The notes under the pieces: generated by a model | The model's input: only the letters and a program-made list of their open reading frames with translations | What the model was told of the DNA's origin: nothing | Database searches by the model: none | Shown: piece after piece, positions 25,178 through 34,081 of the stretch | Numbering within the stretch: the stretch's first letter is position 1 | Layout of the letters: each line of letters begins with the position of its first letter | DNA from: Acidovorax sp. NB1 | GTDB lineage: Bacteria > Pseudomonadota > Gammaproteobacteria > Burkholderiales > Burkholderiaceae_C | Length of the DNA stretch: 64,000 nucleotides | Direction of reading: 5' to 3' | Assembly: GCF_005405905.1 (NCBI RefSeq) | Contig: NZ_BJHU01000049.1 | Coordinates: forward strand, 1-64,000 | Position numbers and translations under genes: made by a program

Positions 25178-25226
25178 TGTAAAGCTGGATTGCAGGCTTT
25201 TACACACTGACATAGACTGTATGAAT
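25178..25226 (+). promoter_or_regulatory. inverted repeat and possible promoter before the periplasmic formate dehydrogenase genes
   Basis: TGTAAAGC (25178-25185) and GCTTTTACA (25196-25204) form an inverted repeat with one bulge. TTTACA at 25199-25204 and TATGAA at 25220-25225 could act as -35/-10 elements with a 15-bp spacer, which is short. The 158-bp gap is the only sizeable break within the 21-31 kb gene run. Confidence 0.3.
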
Positions 25227-25272
25227 AGCTTTTCATAGCTTCCCCTTGCTGCCAGCCATTCTGGAGACAACC

Positions 25273-25482
25273 ATGCAGAACCGCCAGCCGAATTCCTCAC
25301 GCCGCAATTTCTTTGTCGGCGCCGCCACCACAGGGGCTGCAGCAGCGGCCGTGGTGGCCCTTCCCCATGTGGCTCCGTCCGAATCTGTGGTCTCCGATGC
25401 GCCCCGGCCCGTGCCCGAAAAAGGTGGTGGCTACCACTTGTCTGCGCATGTGAAGCAGTACTACAAGACCACCCAACTCTGA
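25273..25482 (+). CDS. small Tat-signal protein of formate dehydrogenase region
   Basis: A 69-residue protein with a twin-arginine signal (SSRRNFFVGAATTGAAAAA) and a short mature part ending YHLSAHVKQYYKTTQL. It belongs to the family of small formate-dehydrogenase-region Tat targets. It is encoded 12 bp before the large alpha subunit and may be a structural or export-escort partner. The ATG at 25273 has GGAGACA upstream; a start 27 bp earlier is possible but less likely. Confidence 0.85.
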   Translation: MQNRQPNSSRRNFFVGAATTGAAAAAVVALPHVAPSESVVSDAPRPVPEKGGGYHLSAHVKQYYKTTQL

Positions 25483-25494
25483 CCGGGGCCTGCC

Positions 25495-28464
25495 ATGTTG
25501 CTGACCAAAAAGTCTTCCCACGCCGCGCAGAGCGCAAGTGCCTCTGCATCGCCTTTTGTCCACAGCCTGCGCCGGGGCCTGTCGCAGGCCCTGCCCACCA
25601 TGGACCGGCGCTCCTTCCTGCGCCGCTCTGGCCTGGGGGTGGGGGTGGGCATTGCTGCCTCCCAGCTTGCGCTGGTCAAGAAGTCCAACGCCGCCGAAGG
25701 TGCCAAGGTCGCCATCGGCGACAGCAAGATCGAAGTGCGCCGCACCATCTGCACCCACTGCTCGGTGGGCTGCGCGGTCGATGCCGTGGTCGAGAACGGC
25801 GTGTGGGTACGGCAGGAGCCCGTGTTCGACTCGCCCATCAACCTGGGCGCGCACTGCGCCAAGGGCGCTGCGCTGCGCGAGCACGGCCATGGCGAATACC
25901 GCCTGCGCTACCCGATGAAGCTGGTCAATGGCAAGTACGAGCGCATCAGTTGGGACACGGCCCTGAACGAGATCACCGCCAAGATGCAGGAGCTGCGCAA
26001 GGCCAGTGGCCCTGACAGCGTGTACTTCGTGGGTTCGTCCAAGCACAACAACGAACAGGCCTATTTGCTGCGCAAGTTCGTGAGCTTCTGGGGCACCAAC
26101 AACTGCGACCACCAGGCGCGCATCTGCCACTCGACCACCGTGGCGGGCGTGGCCAACACGTGGGGCTATGGCGCCATGACCAATTCGTACAACGACATGC
26201 AAAACAGCAAGGTCGCTCTGTACATCGGCTCCAACGCGGCCGAAGCCCATCCGGTGTCCATGCTGCACATGCTGCATGCCAAGGAAACCGGCTGCAAGAT
26301 GATCGTGGTGGACCCGCGCTTCACCCGCACGGCAGCCAAGGCCGATGAGTACGTGCGCATCCGCTCGGGCACCGACATCCCGTTCCTGTTCGGCCTGCTG
26401 TACCACATCTTCAAGAACGGCTGGGAAGACAAGAAGTACATCAACGACCGTGTCTACGGCATGGACAAGGTGCGTGAGGACGTGCTGGCCAAGTGGTCGC
26501 CCGACAAGGTGGAAGAGGCCTGCGGCGTCAAGGAAGACCAGATGTTCAAGGTCGCCAAGATGCTGCACGACAACAACCCCGGCACCATCGTCTGGTGCAT
26601 GGGTCAGACGCAGCACACCATCGGCAATGCCATGGTGCGCGCCTCGTGCATCCTGCAGCTGGCGCTGGGCAACGTGGGCAAAAGTGGTGGTGGCACCAAC
26701 ATCTTCCGGGGCCACGACAACGTGCAGGGCGCGACCGATGTGGGTCCCAACCCCGACTCGCTGCCTGGCTACTACGGTCTGGCCGAAGGTTCGTGGAAGC
26801 ACTTCGCCGCCGTGTGGGGCGTGGACTTTGAATGGATCAAGAAGCAGTACGCATCGCCCGCGATGATGACCAAGAGCGGCATCACCGTGTCGCGCTGGAT
26901 TGACGGCGTGCTGGAGAAGAATGAGCTGATCGACCAGGACTCCAACCTGCGCGGCGTTTTCTTCTGGGGCCATGCGCCCAACTCGCAAACCCGTGGCCTG
27001 GAAATGAAGCGCGCCATGGACAAGCTGGACCTGCTGGTGGTGGTGGACCCCTATCCATCGGCCACCGCTGCCATGGCCGCCATGCCGGGCAAGGCCGAAG
27101 ACCTGAACCCCAACCGTGCGGTGTACCTGCTGCCCGCCGCTACGCAGTTCGAGACCAGTGGTTCGTGCACAGCGTCCAACCGCTCCATCCAGTGGCGCGA
27201 GAAGGTGATCGAGCCGCTGTGGGAGAGCCGCTCGGACCACATGATCATGCACCAGTTCGCCGAAAAGCTGGGCTTTGCAGCCGAGCTGTCCAAGAACTAC
27301 AAGATGCAGAAGGTCAAGGGCATGGACGAGCCCGTGCCCGAGGACATCCTGCGCGAAATCAACAAGTCGGTCTGGACCATTGGCTACACCGGCCAGAGCC
27401 CCGAGCGCCTGAAGGCCCACATGAAGAACATGCATGTGTTCGACGTGAAGACCCTCAAGGCCAAGGGTGGCAAGGACAAGGAAACCGGCTACGACTTTGC
27501 TGGCGACTACTTTGGTCTGCCCTGGCCCTGCTACGGAACGCCCGAGCTGAAGCACCCCGGTTCACCCAATCTGTACGACACATCCAAACATGTGATGGAT
27601 GGCGGTGGCAACTTCCGCGCCAACTTTGGTGTGGAAAAAGACGGTGTCAACCTGCTGGCCGAGGACGGCTCGCATTCGCTGGGCTGCGAGATCACCACGG
27701 GCTACCCCGAGTTCGACCATGTGCTGCTGAAAAAGCTGGGCTGGTGGGATGACCTCTCCGATGCCGAGAAGGCCAAGGCCGAAGGCAAGAACTGGAAGAC
27801 CGACCCCACGGGCGCGATCATCCGCGTGGCACTCAAGCATGGCTGCCACCCGTTTGGCAACGCCAAGGCGCGCGCCGTGGTGTGGAATTTCCCCGATGCG
27901 ATTCCGCAGCACCGCGAGCCGCTGTATGGAACCCGGCCAGACCTCATGGCCAAGTACCCCACACACGACGACAAGAAGGCTTTCTGGCGCCTGCCCACGC
28001 TGTACAAGAGCGTGCAGGAGAAGAACGTGGCCGACAAGGTGCACGAGAAGTTCCCGCTGATCATGAGTTCGGGCCGCCTGGTCGAGTACGAAGGCGGCGG
28101 CGAGGAAACCCGCTCCAACCCCTGGCTGGCCGAGCTGCAGCAGGAGTCGTTTGTCGAGATCAACCCCAAGACCGCTGCCGACCGGGGCATTCGCAATGGC
28201 GAACGTGTGTGGCTGAGTTCACCCACGGGCGCGCGGCTCAATGTGCAGGCGCTGGTCACCGAACGCGTGGCGCCCGACACGGTGTGGATGCCGTTCCACT
28301 TCTCGGGCCGCTGGCAGGGGGCTGACATGCTGGCGTATTACCCCAAGGGCGCGGCCCCTGTGGTGCGCGGTGAGGCCGTCAATACCGCGACGACGTATGG
28401 CTACGACAGCGTGACCATGATGCAAGAAACCAAGACCACGATCTGCAACGTGGAACGCGCCTGA
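25495..28464 (+). CDS. periplasmic formate dehydrogenase alpha subunit (Mo/W-bis-MGD, Tat-exported)
   Basis: A 989-residue catalytic subunit of a membrane-attached formate dehydrogenase that faces the periplasm. A long N-terminal extension precedes the twin-arginine motif DRRSFLRRS (about 37-45) and its hydrophobic core. The proximal [4Fe-4S] motif is CTHCSVGC. The metal ligand is C211 in RICHSTTVAG where E. coli FdnG has selenocysteine. The C-terminal MGD domain contains SGRLVEYEGGGEETRSNPW. Beta and gamma subunits follow. I avoid a symbol because fdnG, fdoG and fdhA are all used for relatives. Confidence 0.95.
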   Translation: MLLTKKSSHAAQSASASASPFVHSLRRGLSQALPTMDRRSFLRRSGLGVGVGIAASQLALVKKSNAAEGAKVAIGDSKIEVRRTICTHCSVGCAVDAVVENGVWVRQEPVFDSPINLGAHCAKGAALREHGHGEYRLRYPMKLVNGKYERISWDTALNEITAKMQELRKASGPDSVYFVGSSKHNNEQAYLLRKFVSFWGTNNCDHQARICHSTTVAGVANTWGYGAMTNSYNDMQNSKVALYIGSNAAEAHPVSMLHMLHAKETGCKMIVVDPRFTRTAAKADEYVRIRSGTDIPFLFGLLYHIFKNGWEDKKYINDRVYGMDKVREDVLAKWSPDKVEEACGVKEDQMFKVAKMLHDNNPGTIVWCMGQTQHTIGNAMVRASCILQLALGNVGKSGGGTNIFRGHDNVQGATDVGPNPDSLPGYYGLAEGSWKHFAAVWGVDFEWIKKQYASPAMMTKSGITVSRWIDGVLEKNELIDQDSNLRGVFFWGHAPNSQTRGLEMKRAMDKLDLLVVVDPYPSATAAMAAMPGKAEDLNPNRAVYLLPAATQFETSGSCTASNRSIQWREKVIEPLWESRSDHMIMHQFAEKLGFAAELSKNYKMQKVKGMDEPVPEDILREINKSVWTIGYTGQSPERLKAHMKNMHVFDVKTLKAKGGKDKETGYDFAGDYFGLPWPCYGTPELKHPGSPNLYDTSKHVMDGGGNFRANFGVEKDGVNLLAEDGSHSLGCEITTGYPEFDHVLLKKLGWWDDLSDAEKAKAEGKNWKTDPTGAIIRVALKHGCHPFGNAKARAVVWNFPDAIPQHREPLYGTRPDLMAKYPTHDDKKAFWRLPTLYKSVQEKNVADKVHEKFPLIMSSGRLVEYEGGGEETRSNPWLAELQQESFVEINPKTAADRGIRNGERVWLSSPTGARLNVQALVTERVAPDTVWMPFHFSGRWQGADMLAYYPKGAAPVVRGEAVNTATTYGYDSVTMMQETKTTICNVERA

Positions 28465-28487
28465 TCGCGCCACGCAAGGAGACACAC

Positions 28488-29105
28488 ATGGCACGAATGA
28501 AATTCATCTGTGACGCAGAGCGCTGCATCGAGTGCAACGGCTGCGTGACCGCCTGCAAGAACGAACACGAAGTACCCTGGGGTGTGAACCGCCGCCGCGT
28601 GGTCACACTCAACGACGGTGTGCCGGGCGAAAAATCCATCTCGGTCGCCTGCATGCACTGCAGCGATGCGCCTTGCATGGCGGTCTGCCCTGTCAACTGC
28701 TTCTACCGCACCGAAGAAGGTGTGGTGCTGCACGACAAGGACGTGTGCATCGGCTGCGGCTACTGCAGCTATGCCTGTCCCTTTGGTGCGCCACAGTTTC
28801 CGTCGCAGGGCACCTTTGGTGTGCGCGGCAAGATGGACAAGTGCACCTTCTGCGCTGGTGGTCCCGAGGCCCACGGCAGCCAGGCCGAGTTTGAAAAGTA
28901 TGGCCGCAACCGCCTGGCCGAAGGCAAGCTGCCCGCCTGCGCAGAAATGTGCTCCACCAAGGCCCTGCTGGCCGGTGATGGTGATGTGGTCGCCGACATC
29001 TTCCGCAACCGTGTGGTGCAGCGTGGCAAGGGTGCAGAGGTCTGGGGCTGGGGCACGGCCTACGGTTCGCAACAGGCAGGCCAGCCTGCAGGAGGCAAGT
29101 CATGA
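28488..29105 (+). CDS. formate dehydrogenase beta subunit (FDH3B-type 4Fe-4S)
   Basis: A 205-residue electron-transfer subunit with four predicted [4Fe-4S] clusters: CDAERCIECNGCVTAC, CMHCSDAPCMAVCP, CIGCGYCSYACP and a split CTFC...CAEMC site. It would carry electrons from the alpha subunit to the cytochrome b subunit. It lacks the C-terminal membrane helix seen in E. coli FdnH. The lipoprotein gene overlaps its end by 4 bp (ATGA). Confidence 0.93.
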   Translation: MARMKFICDAERCIECNGCVTACKNEHEVPWGVNRRRVVTLNDGVPGEKSISVACMHCSDAPCMAVCPVNCFYRTEEGVVLHDKDVCIGCGYCSYACPFGAPQFPSQGTFGVRGKMDKCTFCAGGPEAHGSQAEFEKYGRNRLAEGKLPACAEMCSTKALLAGDGDVVADIFRNRVVQRGKGAEVWGWGTAYGSQQAGQPAGGKS

Positions 29106-29341
29106 CCCATCGCCTTCATCTCATCGCCATCGCCGCTCTGGCCCTGGGCACTTTGGCTGCCTGCGGCGAAAAGCCGCAGACCGGCGCAGGCATCCGCAGC
29201 GATGCCGCGCCCTATGCGGGCACCGGCAGCAACTTCACCGAGCCGGGCTGGAAGGCGGGTGACAAAGCCAGCTGGGAAGCCCAGCTGAAGGCGCGCCAGC
29301 AGTACGGCCAGAACGAGTACACCCGCACCCAAACCAAGTGA
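29102..29341 (+). CDS. small lipoprotein in formate dehydrogenase operon
   Basis: A 79-residue predicted lipoprotein: signal MTHRLHLIAIAALALG and lipobox TLAAC with the acylated Cys at 20, then a short hydrophilic part rich in Lys/Gln. It is translationally coupled between the beta and gamma subunit genes. Its likely place is the periplasmic face of the membrane beside the enzyme. I do not recognise a named family. Confidence 0.75.
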   Translation: MTHRLHLIAIAALALGTLAACGEKPQTGAGIRSDAAPYAGTGSNFTEPGWKAGDKASWEAQLKARQQYGQNEYTRTQTK

Positions 29342-29349
29342 GGCCCACC

Positions 29350-30567
29350 ATGAAACACATCGTGTGGTCCCTGGCTCTGGTGGCAGGGCTGGCCGGGTTG
29401 TCGGGTGGCGCTGCGTATGCGCAGCAGGCGCCAGCGTCTCCGGCTGCAGCCCCTGCCACAGCGCCTGCGCCCGGTGGCATCCAGAGCCAGAACATCTTCG
29501 AAGTCAAACCCGACGCCAGCGCCGACCCCAAGTACGCCGAGCAGACCAATGGCGAACGCGCCAAGGTGCAGCCCGGCAACAACGCGCCCATGTGGCGCCA
29601 GGTGGGGCAGGGCGTGACCGGCTACAGCAGCCTGCCCAAAACGCAGGCGCCCGAGGCGGGTAACCTGATCCAGCCGTTTGTGCAGTACCCCGGCTCGCGT
29701 TTCACCAATGCGGGTGAGGCGTGGCGCCAGGTGCGCAACCACTGGATCATTCCCTACGGCGCAGCGCTGTTTGCCATCGTGTTGCTCGCGCTGGGCATCT
29801 TCTACTTTGTGAAGGGCCCGTTGGGGCATGAACACCCTGACGGCACCGGCCCCCGCCGCATCGAGCGCTTCACCCCGTTCGAGCGGGCCGCCCACTGGAC
29901 CAATGCCTTTGCCTTCATCGCACTGGCCATCTCCGGCATCGTGATGGCGTTCGGCAAGTTCTTCCTGCTGCCCATCCTGGGGACCACTCTGTTTGGCTGG
30001 CTGACCTACGCGCTCAAGAACGTGCACAACTTTGTGGGCCCGCTGTTTGCCGTGTCGCTGCTGGTGATCATCCTCACCTTCATCAAGGACAACATCGCCA
30101 ACCGCGCCGACTTTGTCTGGCTGGCCAAGGGTGGCGGCATGCTGGGCAAGGGTGACCACGAAGTGCCCTCGCACCGCTTCAACGCGGGCGAGAAGGGCCT
30201 GTTCTGGTGGGGCATCACCATCCCCGGCATCCTGGTGGTGGCCACGGGCCTGGTGCTCGACAAGCTCATCCCCGGCTTTGGCGACGTGCGTGGCGACATG
30301 CAGATTGCCCACATGATCCACGCCACCCTGGCCATCTGGATGATGGCGCTGATCTGTGGCCACATCTACATGGGCACGGTGGGCATGAAAGGCGCCTACA
30401 AGGCCATGCGAACCGGCTACGTGAGCGAGGGCTGGGCCAAGGAACACCACGAGCTTTGGTACGACGACGTGCAGGCAGGCAAGATCCCCCGCCAGCGCAG
30501 CGCCAGCCAGCCAGCGGCCGATGCCGCCGCCACAGCATCTGCGGGTCAGCAGCCCGCGCAGGTATGA
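29350..30567 (+). CDS. formate dehydrogenase gamma subunit (cytochrome b556)
   Basis: A 405-residue membrane subunit that anchors the complex and passes electrons to quinone. It begins with a cleavable signal (VWSLALVAGLAGLSGGAAYAQ), then a periplasmic segment of about 110 residues and four transmembrane helices. Probable haem ligands are the His in RAAHWTNAF, in KNVHNFVGPL and in MIHATLAIW / CGHIYMG. The extra N-terminal domain is longer than in E. coli FdnI and is the usual form of the FdhC-type subunit in betaproteobacteria. The ATG at 29350 is 9 bp after the lipoprotein stop. Confidence 0.93.
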   Translation: MKHIVWSLALVAGLAGLSGGAAYAQQAPASPAAAPATAPAPGGIQSQNIFEVKPDASADPKYAEQTNGERAKVQPGNNAPMWRQVGQGVTGYSSLPKTQAPEAGNLIQPFVQYPGSRFTNAGEAWRQVRNHWIIPYGAALFAIVLLALGIFYFVKGPLGHEHPDGTGPRRIERFTPFERAAHWTNAFAFIALAISGIVMAFGKFFLLPILGTTLFGWLTYALKNVHNFVGPLFAVSLLVIILTFIKDNIANRADFVWLAKGGGMLGKGDHEVPSHRFNAGEKGLFWWGITIPGILVVATGLVLDKLIPGFGDVRGDMQIAHMIHATLAIWMMALICGHIYMGTVGMKGAYKAMRTGYVSEGWAKEHHELWYDDVQAGKIPRQRSASQPAADAAATASAGQQPAQV

Positions 30568-30578
30568 GGACCCGCACC

Positions 30579-30968
30579 ATGACGACACCAAGCATCCGCA
30601 CCTCTTTGCTGGCGCTGTGCGCGGCAGGCGTGTGCACCCTGGCATCCGCCAAGCTGCCCGCTCCGTCGCCCGAGGCTGCCGCCAAGGCCGCAGAAGCTGC
30701 TGCCAAAACGGCCTGGGCAGGCAAGGTGGACAACTACAAGCTCTGCCTCTCGCAGGACAAGGTGGCGGCGCACTACCGCAAGACCACCCCATCGGCCAAG
30801 CCCGCCGCCGCAGGTGCTGCCTGTGCCGATCCCGGGCCCTTTGCCTACACGCCTCCCGTCGCCAAACCTGCCGAAGCCGCTGGCGCCCATTCGCCACCCG
30901 GCACGGCCAGCAGCCCTCCCAGCACCCAGACGCCCGCAGCAGCGGCCACGCCTGCGTCCAAGTCCTGA
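30579..30968 (+). CDS. small exported Ala/Pro-rich protein at the end of the formate dehydrogenase operon
   Basis: A 129-residue protein with a signal peptide (TSLLALCAAGVCTLASA), an Ala/Lys-rich helix (EAAAKAAEAAAKTAW), a short segment with two Cys (NYKLCLSQDKVAAHY, GAACADPG) and a disordered Ala/Pro/Thr tail. A start at 30564 overlapping the gamma stop (ATGA) is an alternative that adds five residues. The family is not recognised. Its conserved place suggests an accessory role, but nothing more can be said. Confidence 0.6.
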   Translation: MTTPSIRTSLLALCAAGVCTLASAKLPAPSPEAAAKAAEAAAKTAWAGKVDNYKLCLSQDKVAAHYRKTTPSAKPAAAGAACADPGPFAYTPPVAKPAEAAGAHSPPGTASSPPSTQTPAAAATPASKS

Positions 30969-31004
30969 GCGCACCAGCTCCCGGCCAGCCCGCTGGGCTA
31001 CAAG

Positions 31005-31036
31005 CCGCGTCCCCTTGGGTGGCGCGGTTTTTTCTT
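31005..31036 (+). terminator. intrinsic terminator after the formate dehydrogenase operon
   Basis: CCGCGT (31005-31010) pairs with GCGCGG (31022-31027) in a GC-rich hairpin followed by TTTTTTCTTTT. It lies 37 bp after the last small gene and ahead of fdhD. Confidence 0.75.
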
Positions 31037-31116
31037 TTGGGGGCACCTTACCCGTGTAACCCCATGGCTCGGCACCACAGATGACCACGAGGTGCTGTAG
31101 TGCGTATATTCAGCCC

Positions 31117-32064
31117 ATGACCCGCCCTTCGTTGTCTTCGCATTCACCCGCAGTGCCACCCGCGCTGCCGCGCCTCACGCAGGCCCAGGCGCCGCTCACC
31201 CACCATGTGGAGGTCGTCAACGAACGGGGCGAAACCGAGCAGGTGCAGATCCCTGCCGAGCGGCCGCTCACTATCTATGTGGACAAACGCGAGCTGGTCA
31301 CCCTGATGACGCTGGGTGCGCAGCCCGAACTGCTGGTGCTGGGCTATCTGCGCAACCAGCGGCTGGTCGAATCGGTGTTTGACATCGAATCGATCACAGT
31401 GGACTGGGAGGTCCACGCAGCTGCCGTGCGCACGCGCCACGGCATCGCCCGCATCCAGGAACGCACCGCCAGCAAGGTGGTCACCACCGGCTGTGGCCAG
31501 GGCAGCGTGTTTGGCGGCCTCATGGACGAAGTGGACCGCATTGCACTGCCCGATGCACAACTGACGCAGGCCCAGCTCTACGGCATCGTCAACGCCATCC
31601 GCCTCAAGGAGAGCACCTACAAATCCGCAGGCTCGGTGCATGGCTGCGCTTTGTTCCAAGGCGAAGCGCTGCTGACCTTTGTGGAAGACGTGGGCCGCCA
31701 CAACGCCATCGACACCATCGCAGGCTGGATGTGGATGAACCCGGAAACTGCCGCCGATGGAGTGGCGCCGGGCAACATTTCCGCCATGTCCATGTCGGGT
31801 GCCGACAAGGTTTTCTACACCACAGGCCGCCTCACCAGCGAGATGGTCATCAAGTCCGCCCAGATGGGCGTGCCCATCGTGGTCTCGCGCAGTGGCATGA
31901 CCCAGATGGGCCATGCGGTGGCGCAGCAGCTGGGCCTGTGCGCCATCGGGCGGGCGACGAACCGCCGGTTTGTGTGCTACAGCGGAACGCACCGGCTGGT
32001 GTTGCAGCCGGAGCTGGCTCAGGTCGCGTTGGTGCCTGGTGCCCAGGCAGTGCGAGAAACTTGA
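31117..32064 (+). CDS. fdhD: formate dehydrogenase accessory sulfurtransferase FdhD
   Basis: A 315-residue protein that delivers sulfur from IscS to the Mo/W-bis-MGD cofactor of formate dehydrogenases. It has the family segments TTGCGQGSVFGG (C126), SVHGCALFQGE, EDVGRHNAIDTIAGW and SGADKVFYTTGRLTSEMV. E. coli FdhD has a CxxC here; only the first Cys is kept. The ATG at 31117 is chosen; another at 31081 is in frame. It has its own transcription start region after the terminator at 31005 and would serve both enzymes upstream. Confidence 0.93.
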   Translation: MTRPSLSSHSPAVPPALPRLTQAQAPLTHHVEVVNERGETEQVQIPAERPLTIYVDKRELVTLMTLGAQPELLVLGYLRNQRLVESVFDIESITVDWEVHAAAVRTRHGIARIQERTASKVVTTGCGQGSVFGGLMDEVDRIALPDAQLTQAQLYGIVNAIRLKESTYKSAGSVHGCALFQGEALLTFVEDVGRHNAIDTIAGWMWMNPETAADGVAPGNISAMSMSGADKVFYTTGRLTSEMVIKSAQMGVPIVVSRSGMTQMGHAVAQQLGLCAIGRATNRRFVCYSGTHRLVLQPELAQVALVPGAQAVRET

Positions 32065-32328
32065 CTGGGGCCAGCATTCGCACCCGATGAACGTGCGTGC
32101 CAATGCCTTTCAAGAAACTCTGGCGCGTTGCGCTGAACAACGTTGCCATGAACCGTTGATTGATGGCCGTGGTGGTGGTGCGGCCGCGTGACTCAGGTTG
32201 TGTTTCCACAGGACCTGGGTGCCTGGCTCGGAAGGGCGGTTCTGGGTTCTGGTTTCCGCTCGAAAGACACGCCTCTTTTCATATCGTGCAGCTAATCGTC
32301 TGTCACCTCCCAATGGCATGATTCACGC

Positions 32329-34020
32329 ATGAAAGACCTGAACGCCAGCAGCAGCACCTGGGCCGACACCTTGCCTAGCCAATGGGGCCCCGAACTTGCC
32401 GAAACCCAGTCCGAGGTGGAGGTACCACTGAATCGACTGCAGCAAGGCCCCGCGCCGCAGCCACCGGGTCCGGTGGCCTCAGTTGGTGCCGCTGCCGAGC
32501 GGCTTACGCTGTGGGGCTGGATGCGAGAGGGCCTGCGTGCCGGGCTGTTCCTGCCGCCCCGCACGGGCGTCGCTGCGCCCACGCCCTGGCAGTTGCTAGT
32601 GCTGTCTCTGGTCAGCGCGGGCCTGCTGGTGGCCGCATCGCGGCTGGATGTGGTGGGGCCTGCGCAGTTCAACCTGCGCGGCTGGCTCGCGCCGATGTGG
32701 AGTGGCCTGGTGCTGCTGTGGCTGGCCTGGTGGGCCATGGCCCCGGCCCAGCGTGCTGCTGCGAGCCCATCAGCGTTGGCGTCTGCAGGTGTGCCTCCGC
32801 CCACGGGGGGCTTGGCCGCCTGGTATGTGTTGACGGCCTGGGCCCCGCTCGCGCCTTTGCTGGTGCTGTATGCGCTGATGGCCACGGCCGTGCACCGGCC
32901 CGGCCTGTGGGATGGCACGGTGGCGGCCATTGTCTTCTGGGTGGCCTACGGGGTGCTCACGCTGTGGATGCTGGCCACGCTGGTGGTGGTGAGTGCACGC
33001 TTCATCCAGTCGCGTTGGCGCACGGCGGCGTTTTCGGTGGCCATGGCGGCGGTGATCGGGGTGGGCATGTGGCAGTTCCAGGACCAGCCCTGGGAGCCGG
33101 ATGTCCAGGCACTGGCCGATGCATCGGCGGAGACGGCTGCAGCCGCCGATGAAGCGCAGGCGCCCGAGCCCGTGCCGCTGGCGCTGACCCAGGCGATGTT
33201 TGAAGAGCAGCAAACACTGTGGCAACAACAGGTGGATGCACTGGCGCCCGAGCGCCCCGGGGTGGTCGATGTCTATGGGCTGGTGTTCGCCCCCTATGCC
33301 GACGAGAACGTGTTCCGCCGCGAAAGCACCATGGTCAGCAGCTTGCTGGAAGAGCGATTCGACGCCCAGGGCCGGGTGCTGCACCTGCTCAACCATGCCG
33401 AGACGGCAGACACCCATGCCTGGGCCACGCCCGAGAACCTGAAGCGGGCCATTACCGCCCTGGCGGCCCGCATGGACCGCGAGCATGACCTGCTGGTGGT
33501 CTACCTCACCTCGCACGGGGCACGCGATCATGCGCTGGCAGCCTCGCACTGGCCGCTGCAGGTGGCGCCTGCCACGCCCGAGATGCTGCGGGCCGCGCTG
33601 GACGCCGCAGGCATCCGCAACCGGGTGATTGCGGTGTCGGCCTGCTACTCGGGCGGCTGGATCGAGCCCCTGGCCACCGACAGCACGCTCATCATGACGG
33701 CGGCCGATGCCACGCACACCTCGTATGGCTGCGGCAGGCTGTCGGAGCTGACCTTCTTTGGCCGCGCCGTGTTCCACGAGCAGCTGCGCCAGACCCATTC
33801 GTTCACCGAGGCGTTTGCCAAGGCCGTGCCGCTGATCCAGCAGCGTGAAGTCGAGGCGGGCAAGGCCGATGGTTTTTCGAACCCGCAGATCCGCGTGGGC
33901 AAGCAGATCACCCCGGTGCTGCAGGCGCTGGAGCAGCGGCTGCAGACGGCCCAGGCCGATCTTGAAGCCAGCGGCACCAGCGTTGCAGCAGCCCCGGCCC
34001 CTGCAGGCCGCGCGCCGTAG
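32329..34020 (+). CDS. membrane-bound C13 (legumain-like) cysteine peptidase
   Basis: A 563-residue protein with five predicted N-terminal transmembrane helices (about 85-250) and a C-terminal caspase-fold domain of peptidase family C13. The catalytic pair is visible as H396 in YLTSHGARDH and C439 in SACYSGGW, in the order and spacing of legumain and GPI-transamidase subunits. The domain after the helices probably faces the periplasm. Substrates of bacterial C13 enzymes are unknown. The 264 bp upstream shows no clear promoter. The FtsX-type permease gene follows after 61 bp. Confidence 0.88.
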   Translation: MKDLNASSSTWADTLPSQWGPELAETQSEVEVPLNRLQQGPAPQPPGPVASVGAAAERLTLWGWMREGLRAGLFLPPRTGVAAPTPWQLLVLSLVSAGLLVAASRLDVVGPAQFNLRGWLAPMWSGLVLLWLAWWAMAPAQRAAASPSALASAGVPPPTGGLAAWYVLTAWAPLAPLLVLYALMATAVHRPGLWDGTVAAIVFWVAYGVLTLWMLATLVVVSARFIQSRWRTAAFSVAMAAVIGVGMWQFQDQPWEPDVQALADASAETAAAADEAQAPEPVPLALTQAMFEEQQTLWQQQVDALAPERPGVVDVYGLVFAPYADENVFRRESTMVSSLLEERFDAQGRVLHLLNHAETADTHAWATPENLKRAITALAARMDREHDLLVVYLTSHGARDHALAASHWPLQVAPATPEMLRAALDAAGIRNRVIAVSACYSGGWIEPLATDSTLIMTAADATHTSYGCGRLSELTFFGRAVFHEQLRQTHSFTEAFAKAVPLIQQREVEAGKADGFSNPQIRVGKQITPVLQALEQRLQTAQADLEASGTSVAAAPAPAGRAP

Positions 34021-34081
34021 CAGCCCCCGCAAACACCCCACGGCCCGCCCGCCCGTTCGCTTTGCGCTAAGGTCCTATGCC

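Noticed and set aside
26125..26127. Selenocysteine at the formate dehydrogenase active site
   Set aside because: The codon is TGC (Cys) and the frame continues without an in-frame TGA; the same holds for fdsA at 19445.
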